Positions 59,781 to 64,000 of a stretch of 64,000 nt of DNA are shown here, piece after piece. Source of the stretch: Bradyrhizobium sp. CCBAU 51627 (lineage in GTDB: Bacteria; Pseudomonadota; Alphaproteobacteria; Rhizobiales; Xanthobacteraceae); NCBI RefSeq assembly GCF_028128765.1, contig NZ_LBJG01000024.1, forward strand, positions 1,116,001 through 1,180,000, written 5' to 3'. Positions within the stretch are counted from its first letter, which is position 1, and every line of letters starts with the position of its first letter. The position numbers were made by a program, and so were the translations under genes. The notes below the pieces were generated by a model. The model saw only the letters and a list, made by a program, of their open reading frames with translations. It was not told where the DNA came from and made no database searches.

Positions 59781-61505
59781 ATGATGCCGGCGCATCAGAT
59801 CTACGACGTCATTGTCATCGGTGCCGGCGCCGGCGGCATGACGGCTGCGGCCGTCGCGGCCGCCGAAGGCCTGCGCGTGCTGGTGATCGAGAAGACCGCC
59901 GTCGTCGGCGGCACCACGGCGTGGTCGGACGGCCAGGTCTGGATTCCCGCCAATTCCAAGATGAGGGAAGCCGGGCTCTCCGACAGCATCACTGATGCCG
60001 TCCAGTATCTGTCAAGCACGGTGCCCGAGTCCGCCAATGCGGGCTTGCGCGCGGCCTTTCTTGCGCGCGGGCCGGAGGCGATCGCCTATCTCGAGGCCAA
60101 GACGGAAGTGCGCCTTCAGCCGGTGAAGGCCCATCCGGACCACTATCCGGAGCGGCTGGGAGCTACATCCGGCGGGCGCGTACTGGAGCCGGCTGCGTTC
60201 GACGGCTCGCGGCTGGGTCAAGCTTTCGCGCGGCTGCGCGCACCGTTGCCGGAATCTACGCTGCTCGGCGGGATGATGGTCAACCGTCTCGACATCCCGC
60301 ATCTGCGCCGGATCGGAAGATCATTGCGCTCGACCCTACGCGCGGCGCGGCTCGTTTCCGAATACGCGCTGCAGCGGCTGCATAGTCCGCGCGGCACGAC
60401 GGTGCATCTCGGCAATGCGCTTGCTGCGCAGCTCTACGCGTCGTTGCTGGCGAGGCAGGTCGAAATCCTCTTCAGTGCCGACGTCGCGGATTTGTCGATG
60501 CAGGGCGATCGCGTCAGCGGCGTCATTATTCGTGATGGCTCACGCGATCGCCTGATCGGGGCGCGCCGTGGTGTGGTGCTCGCAACCGGTGGCTTTTCGC
60601 ACGATGCAATTTTGCGCAAGCGATTTTTCCCTGCGGCGGCTCGGTCGGTCTCAGCCACCAATAAATCAGGTACGGGCGACGGCATTCGTCTTGCGATCGC
60701 AAGCGGAGCTGCCCTCACTACAGATGCGACGAGCCCGGCCTATTGGGTGCCAGCCTCTCTGTTCCGGCGCGCTGACGGCAGCCGTGGCGTCTTTCCGCAT
60801 ATGACCGATCGCGCCAAGCCCGGCGTGATCGCCGTCGACGCCGCGGGGCGTCGTTTCGTCAATGAAGCGCTGCCGTACCATGAGTTCGTGCTCGCCATGC
60901 TGCGCGATCGCGATGGTGAGCCGGACCGGCCGTTCCATCTGATCTGCGATCGACAGTTCCTCTGGACTTACGGGCTCGGCCGTATCAAGCCGTTCACGCG
61001 CAATATCCGGCGCTTTGTGGCGGCTGGCGAGCTGATCGAGGCGCCTGACTTCGCGGGGCTTGCGGCCAGGATCGGCATCAAGCCGGCTGTGCTCACAGCG
61101 ACGATTGCGAGTTACAATTCCGGTGCGAAAGAGGGGCGCGATCCCGAATTCGGCCGTGGCAGCACCATCTACCAGCGCTACCTCGGTGATATCAGCCACA
61201 GGCCCAACCCCTGCGTTGCGCCGATTGTCAGTGCGCCGTTCTTCGCGATGCGGATCTATCCGGCCGATCTCGGTACCGCGATCGGCATGAAGGTCGACGC
61301 GCAGGCGCGCGTGCTGCGTGAGGACGGCTCGCCGATCGCGGGACTCTACGCGTGTGGCAACGACATGGGCTCGATCCTGAATGGGAATTATCCGGGGCCG
61401 GGAATCATGCTCGGGCCGGCACTGACGTTCGGGTATATTGCGGGACGGCACCTGGCAGAGGGGGCGGTGGTGATGTCTGCTGCCGCAGCGAACGCTTCCT
61501 CGTAG
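59781..61505 (+). CDS. FAD-binding oxidoreductase (3-ketosteroid dehydrogenase/fumarate reductase type)
   Basis: 574 residues with FAD motif YDVIVIGAGAGGMTAAAVAA near the start, and VVGGTTAWSDGQVWIPANS, a typical KstD-group stretch. GVVLATGGFSHDAILRKRF is the ATGG motif. The end, LYACGNDMGSILNGNYPGPG, carries the GxYPGPG signature of KstD-type enzymes. It likely introduces a double bond next to a ketone in a steroid-like or other cyclic compound. No other sterol-degradation gene is nearby, so the true substrate is open. Confidence 0.87.
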   Translation: MMPAHQIYDVIVIGAGAGGMTAAAVAAAEGLRVLVIEKTAVVGGTTAWSDGQVWIPANSKMREAGLSDSITDAVQYLSSTVPESANAGLRAAFLARGPEAIAYLEAKTEVRLQPVKAHPDHYPERLGATSGGRVLEPAAFDGSRLGQAFARLRAPLPESTLLGGMMVNRLDIPHLRRIGRSLRSTLRAARLVSEYALQRLHSPRGTTVHLGNALAAQLYASLLARQVEILFSADVADLSMQGDRVSGVIIRDGSRDRLIGARRGVVLATGGFSHDAILRKRFFPAAARSVSATNKSGTGDGIRLAIASGAALTTDATSPAYWVPASLFRRADGSRGVFPHMTDRAKPGVIAVDAAGRRFVNEALPYHEFVLAMLRDRDGEPDRPFHLICDRQFLWTYGLGRIKPFTRNIRRFVAAGELIEAPDFAGLAARIGIKPAVLTATIASYNSGAKEGRDPEFGRGSTIYQRYLGDISHRPNPCVAPIVSAPFFAMRIYPADLGTAIGMKVDAQARVLREDGSPIAGLYACGNDMGSILNGNYPGPGIMLGPALTFGYIAGRHLAEGAVVMSAAAANASS

Positions 61506-61530
61506 TGGTAAGCTTTATCAGCGGCTTCCG

Positions 61531-61640
61531 CCATTGCGAGCGAGCAATCCAGAATCTTTCCACGGAGGCAGTCCTGGATTGCTTTGTCGCTTCAGCGCAA
61601 AATTGCTACGCAATTTTGTCGCGAGCTCCTCGCAACGACG
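61531..61640. repeat. repetitive extragenic palindromic element
   Basis: The segment CCATTGCGAGCGAGCAATCC ... TGGATTGCTTTGTCGC ... CTCGCAACGACG forms an imperfect long palindrome. It contains a perfect inner hairpin, CAAAATTGC-TAC-GCAATTTTG (61598-61618). It is very similar to short palindromes recalled from intergenic regions of Bradyrhizobium. It lies between convergent genes, where it could act as a bidirectional terminator or mRNA 3' stabiliser. Confidence 0.6.
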
Positions 61641-61663
61641 TGGAGAGAGTGTGGCCCTAACCA

Positions 61664-64000
61664 TTACTCCGCCGCTGCGGCAAAGCGGCTATTCTCAAGT
61701 TCGGCCTCCAGCCGCGCCGTCTCCGCTGCCGCCAGCTTGACGTTGGCTTCCTTGACGTGGCCGAATCCGCGGATCGTCTCCGGCACGCGCGCGAGCCTGG
61801 CCAGCAGCGGAATTTGCTCCGCCTTCAGCCCGGCGATCCGCTGATCGATCATGGCGAGATAATCCGCGATCAGCTTCCGCTCGGTCCGCCGTTCCTCGGT
61901 GCGGCCGAACGGATCGAACGCGCCGCCGCGCAGGAATTTCAGCTTGGCCAGCACGCGGAAGGCATGGATCATCCAGCCGCCGAACTCCTGCTTCTGAAGC
62001 CGCCCCGTCTTTTTGTCGCGTTTTGCAAAGATCGGCGGGGCCAGATGGTACTTCAGCGTAAAGTCGCCATCGAACTTCTCCGACACTTTCTTCGCAAAGC
62101 TGCCGTCGGTGTAGAGCCGCGCCACTTCGTATTCGTCCTTGTAGGACATCAGCTTGAACAGGTTCTTCGCGACCGCCTCGGTCAGCTCCGTGGATGTGGG
62201 CGAGGCAGTCGCTTCTGCCTTCCGCACCTTGGCGATGGCCTCGAGATAGCGGTCGGCATAGGCCTTGTCCTGATAGCCGGTCAGGAACTCGGCGCGGGTC
62301 GCGATGATGTCGTCGAGCGACCTGGTCGGCGCGGAGGCCCGGCTCTTGAATTGGAGCACGCTGCGCACCCGCGACATGTCGTGGGCGGCGAGGCGGCCCC
62401 AGGTGAAGGCGAGCTTGTTCATCTCGATCGCGGCGCCGTTGATCTCGATGGCGCGGAGCAGCGCCTCCAGTGACAGCGGGATCGCACCATTCTGGAAGGC
62501 GAAGCCGAGCATGAAGGGATTGGTCGCGATGCTATCGCCCATGAGCGCCGCAGCAATACCCGTCGCGTCGATGATGTCGAGATTCTTGTCGCCGACGGCG
62601 TCGCGCAGCACGGTCTGCATCGTGCCCATCTCGAAATCGATATCAGGATTTTGCACGAAGCTGGCGGTGGGCTGCAGATCGGCGTTGATATAGGCCTTGG
62701 TCAGCCCGCGCTCGGCGCGGCTGAGTGCGGCGGGGCCCGCCGAGACGATCATGTCGCAGCCGAGGATGACGTCGGCGCCGCCTGTGGTGATGCGGACGGC
62801 CGAGATATCCTCCGGTTTCGGCGCAATGCGCACATGGCTCATCACCGCGCCGTTCTTCTGCGACAGGCCGGTGAAGTCCAGCGCCGAGCAGCCGCGGCCG
62901 TCGACATGGGCGGCCATGCCGAGCAGCGCGCCGATGGTAATGACGCCGGTGCCGCCGATGCCGGTGACGAGGATGCTGTAGGGGCTGTCCAGCTCACGCG
63001 CGGGCGGCAGCGGCAAGTCGGCGAACAGTTGGCCGGAATCCACCCCCGATGTTTTCATCCGCTTCAGACTGCCGCCATGCACCGTCACAAAACTCGGGCA
63101 AAAGCCTTCGACGCAGGAAAAGTCCTTGTTGCAGTTCGACTGATCGATCTGACGCTTGCGGCCGAACTCGGTCTCCAGAGGCTGCACCGAGACGCAGTTG
63201 GAGGCCTGCGAGCAATCGCCGCAGCCTTCGCAGACGAGCTCATTGATGAAGGCGCGCTTGGCGGGATCGGGATAGAGCCCGCGCTTGCGACGCCGGCGTT
63301 TTTCCGCGGCGCAGGTCTGGTCGTAGATGATGACGGTGAGGCCCTTGATGTCGCGCAGCTCGCGCTGCACGGCGTCGAGCTCGCGGCGATGATGGATGGT
63401 CGCGCCCTGCGGGAAGTAATTGCCGTCAGGATATTTGCCCGGATCGTCGGAGACGATCGCGAGCCGCTTGACGCCTTCGGCCCAGACCTGGTGTGCGATC
63501 TGCGCGACATTGAAACTGCCCTCTGCGGGCTGCCCGCCCGTCATCGCGACGGCATCGTTGTAGAGGATCTTGTAGGTGATGTTGATGCCCGCGGCGGAAG
63601 CGGCGCGCAGCGCAAGCAGGCCGGAATGGGTGTAGGTGCCGTCGCCGAGGTTCTGGAAGATGTGTTTCTCGGTGGTGAAGGGCGACTGGCCGATCCAGTT
63701 CACGCCCTCGGCGCCCATATGCGAGATCAGATCGGTGCGGCGGGTCGGCATGCTCAGGGCCATGCCGTGGCAGCCGATGCCGGCCATGGCGCGGCTGCCC
63801 TCGGGCACGCGTGTCGAGGTGTTGTGCGGACAGCCGGAGCAGAAGAACGGCGTGCGCGCGAGCTTGATCGGCGCACTTGACGTGACGGGTTCGTCGAACG
63901 CCTCGAGCCGGGCGAGGCGCTGCTCCAGCACCGGGCTGTGGTGGCCGAGCTTGCGCAAGCGTGCCACGAGCGCGCCAGCAACGATGGTCGGCGTCAGTTC
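61664..64000 (-). CDS. indolepyruvate:ferredoxin oxidoreductase (fused), 5' end beyond window
   Basis: The frame remains open to base 64000, so the N-terminal part lies beyond the right edge; the GTG at 63967 is internal. The visible ~778 residues hold a TPP-binding region (FFCSGCPHNTSTRVPEGSRA, GIGCHGMAL, NLGDGTYTHSGLLALRAA), ferredoxin-like cysteines (NELVCEGCGDCSQASNCVSV, NCNKDFSCVEGFCPSF) and the gamma-type domain (ILVTGIGGTGVITIGALLGM). The fused single-chain form converts indolepyruvate or other aryl-pyruvates to acyl-CoA with ferredoxin. The C-terminal region is a long helical tail. It converges with the KstD-like gene. Confidence 0.9.
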   Translation of the reverse strand, partial: ELTPTIVAGALVARLRKLGHHSPVLEQRLARLEAFDEPVTSSAPIKLARTPFFCSGCPHNTSTRVPEGSRAMAGIGCHGMALSMPTRRTDLISHMGAEGVNWIGQSPFTTEKHIFQNLGDGTYTHSGLLALRAASAAGINITYKILYNDAVAMTGGQPAEGSFNVAQIAHQVWAEGVKRLAIVSDDPGKYPDGNYFPQGATIHHRRELDAVQRELRDIKGLTVIIYDQTCAAEKRRRRKRGLYPDPAKRAFINELVCEGCGDCSQASNCVSVQPLETEFGRKRQIDQSNCNKDFSCVEGFCPSFVTVHGGSLKRMKTSGVDSGQLFADLPLPPARELDSPYSILVTGIGGTGVITIGALLGMAAHVDGRGCSALDFTGLSQKNGAVMSHVRIAPKPEDISAVRITTGGADVILGCDMIVSAGPAALSRAERGLTKAYINADLQPTASFVQNPDIDFEMGTMQTVLRDAVGDKNLDIIDATGIAAALMGDSIATNPFMLGFAFQNGAIPLSLEALLRAIEINGAAIEMNKLAFTWGRLAAHDMSRVRSVLQFKSRASAPTRSLDDIIATRAEFLTGYQDKAYADRYLEAIAKVRKAEATASPTSTELTEAVAKNLFKLMSYKDEYEVARLYTDGSFAKKVSEKFDGDFTLKYHLAPPIFAKRDKKTGRLQKQEFGGWMIHAFRVLAKLKFLRGGAFDPFGRTEERRTERKLIADYLAMIDQRIAGLKAEQIPLLARLARVPETIRGFGHVKEANVKLAAAETARLEAELENSRFAAAAE

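Noticed and set aside
1..64000. tRNA, rRNA or CRISPR loci
   Set aside because: No cloverleaf-like segments with a GTTCGA-type loop, no rRNA-like stretches and no regularly spaced repeats were noticed; a dedicated scan was not possible.

Overview
The window looks like a chromosomal segment of an alphaproteobacterium of the Bradyrhizobium type. It is GC-rich with short intergenic gaps. It carries an HWE-family CheB/CheR hybrid kinase, a membrane-bound urate hydroxylase (PuuD), an aryl-type indolepyruvate:ferredoxin oxidoreductase, a cyoABCD ubiquinol oxidase, and short palindromic repeats of a kind recalled from Bradyrhizobium. No rRNA, tRNA, CRISPR array or transposase gene was seen. The genus is an inference from gene content, not from a marker gene.

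Layout. (1) 1-11048: DNA metabolism and general functions: a VRR-NUC/exonuclease protein cut by the left edge, DNA polymerase IV, a drug-efflux MFS protein, an ECF sigma factor with a SnoaL-like tail next to a small ABM-like protein, a VOC dioxygenase-like protein divergent from a CoA transferase, and a diverged Mfd-like translocase. (2) 11153-17871: a signalling island with a single-domain response regulator, a stand-alone CheB, a giant CheB-CheR-PAS-HWE kinase, a Crp/Fnr-type regulator and small Bradyrhizobium-type proteins. (3) 17890-25151: a leftward catabolic cluster (SSS symporter, sialidase-like protein, SDR, two M20 peptidase-family hydrolases, an enolase-superfamily enzyme), with a palindromic operator inside the symporter promoter. 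(4) 25260-33606: a Cox11-cytochrome c fusion, a CLC channel with CBS domains, an MFS protein, an orphan TAXI-type binding protein, and an avidin-family protein beside a CYTH-CHAD protein.

(5) 33689-42223 is the most unusual part. A 632-bp inverted repeat (two differences found by eye, both silent in the longer peptide) brackets about 7.3 kb. Each arm encodes the same two short double-glycine peptides, reading outward, followed by the same hairpin terminator. The unique segment between the arms carries a membrane-fusion protein, a C39 peptidase/ABC exporter and a second ABC protein with a sensor-like N-terminal half, all behind a good sigma-70-type promoter, plus a divergent secreted protein. 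A TGTGA-N6-TCACA palindrome sits exactly at the inner edge of each arm. I read this as a two-peptide, probably unmodified bacteriocin system with a duplicated precursor pair, in a segment that could invert by homologous recombination.

(6) 42572-64000: phosphoesterase, response regulator, a two-gene unit with an HGG-type protein, Nudix, lytic transglycosylase, VOC protein, PuuD, a sorbosone-dehydrogenase-like protein, SDR, cyoABCD, a thermonuclease-like protein, a GMC dehydrogenase with its small subunit, an HtrA-like protease without an export signal, a KstD-like flavoprotein, a palindromic repeat, and an indolepyruvate:ferredoxin oxidoreductase that runs off the right edge.
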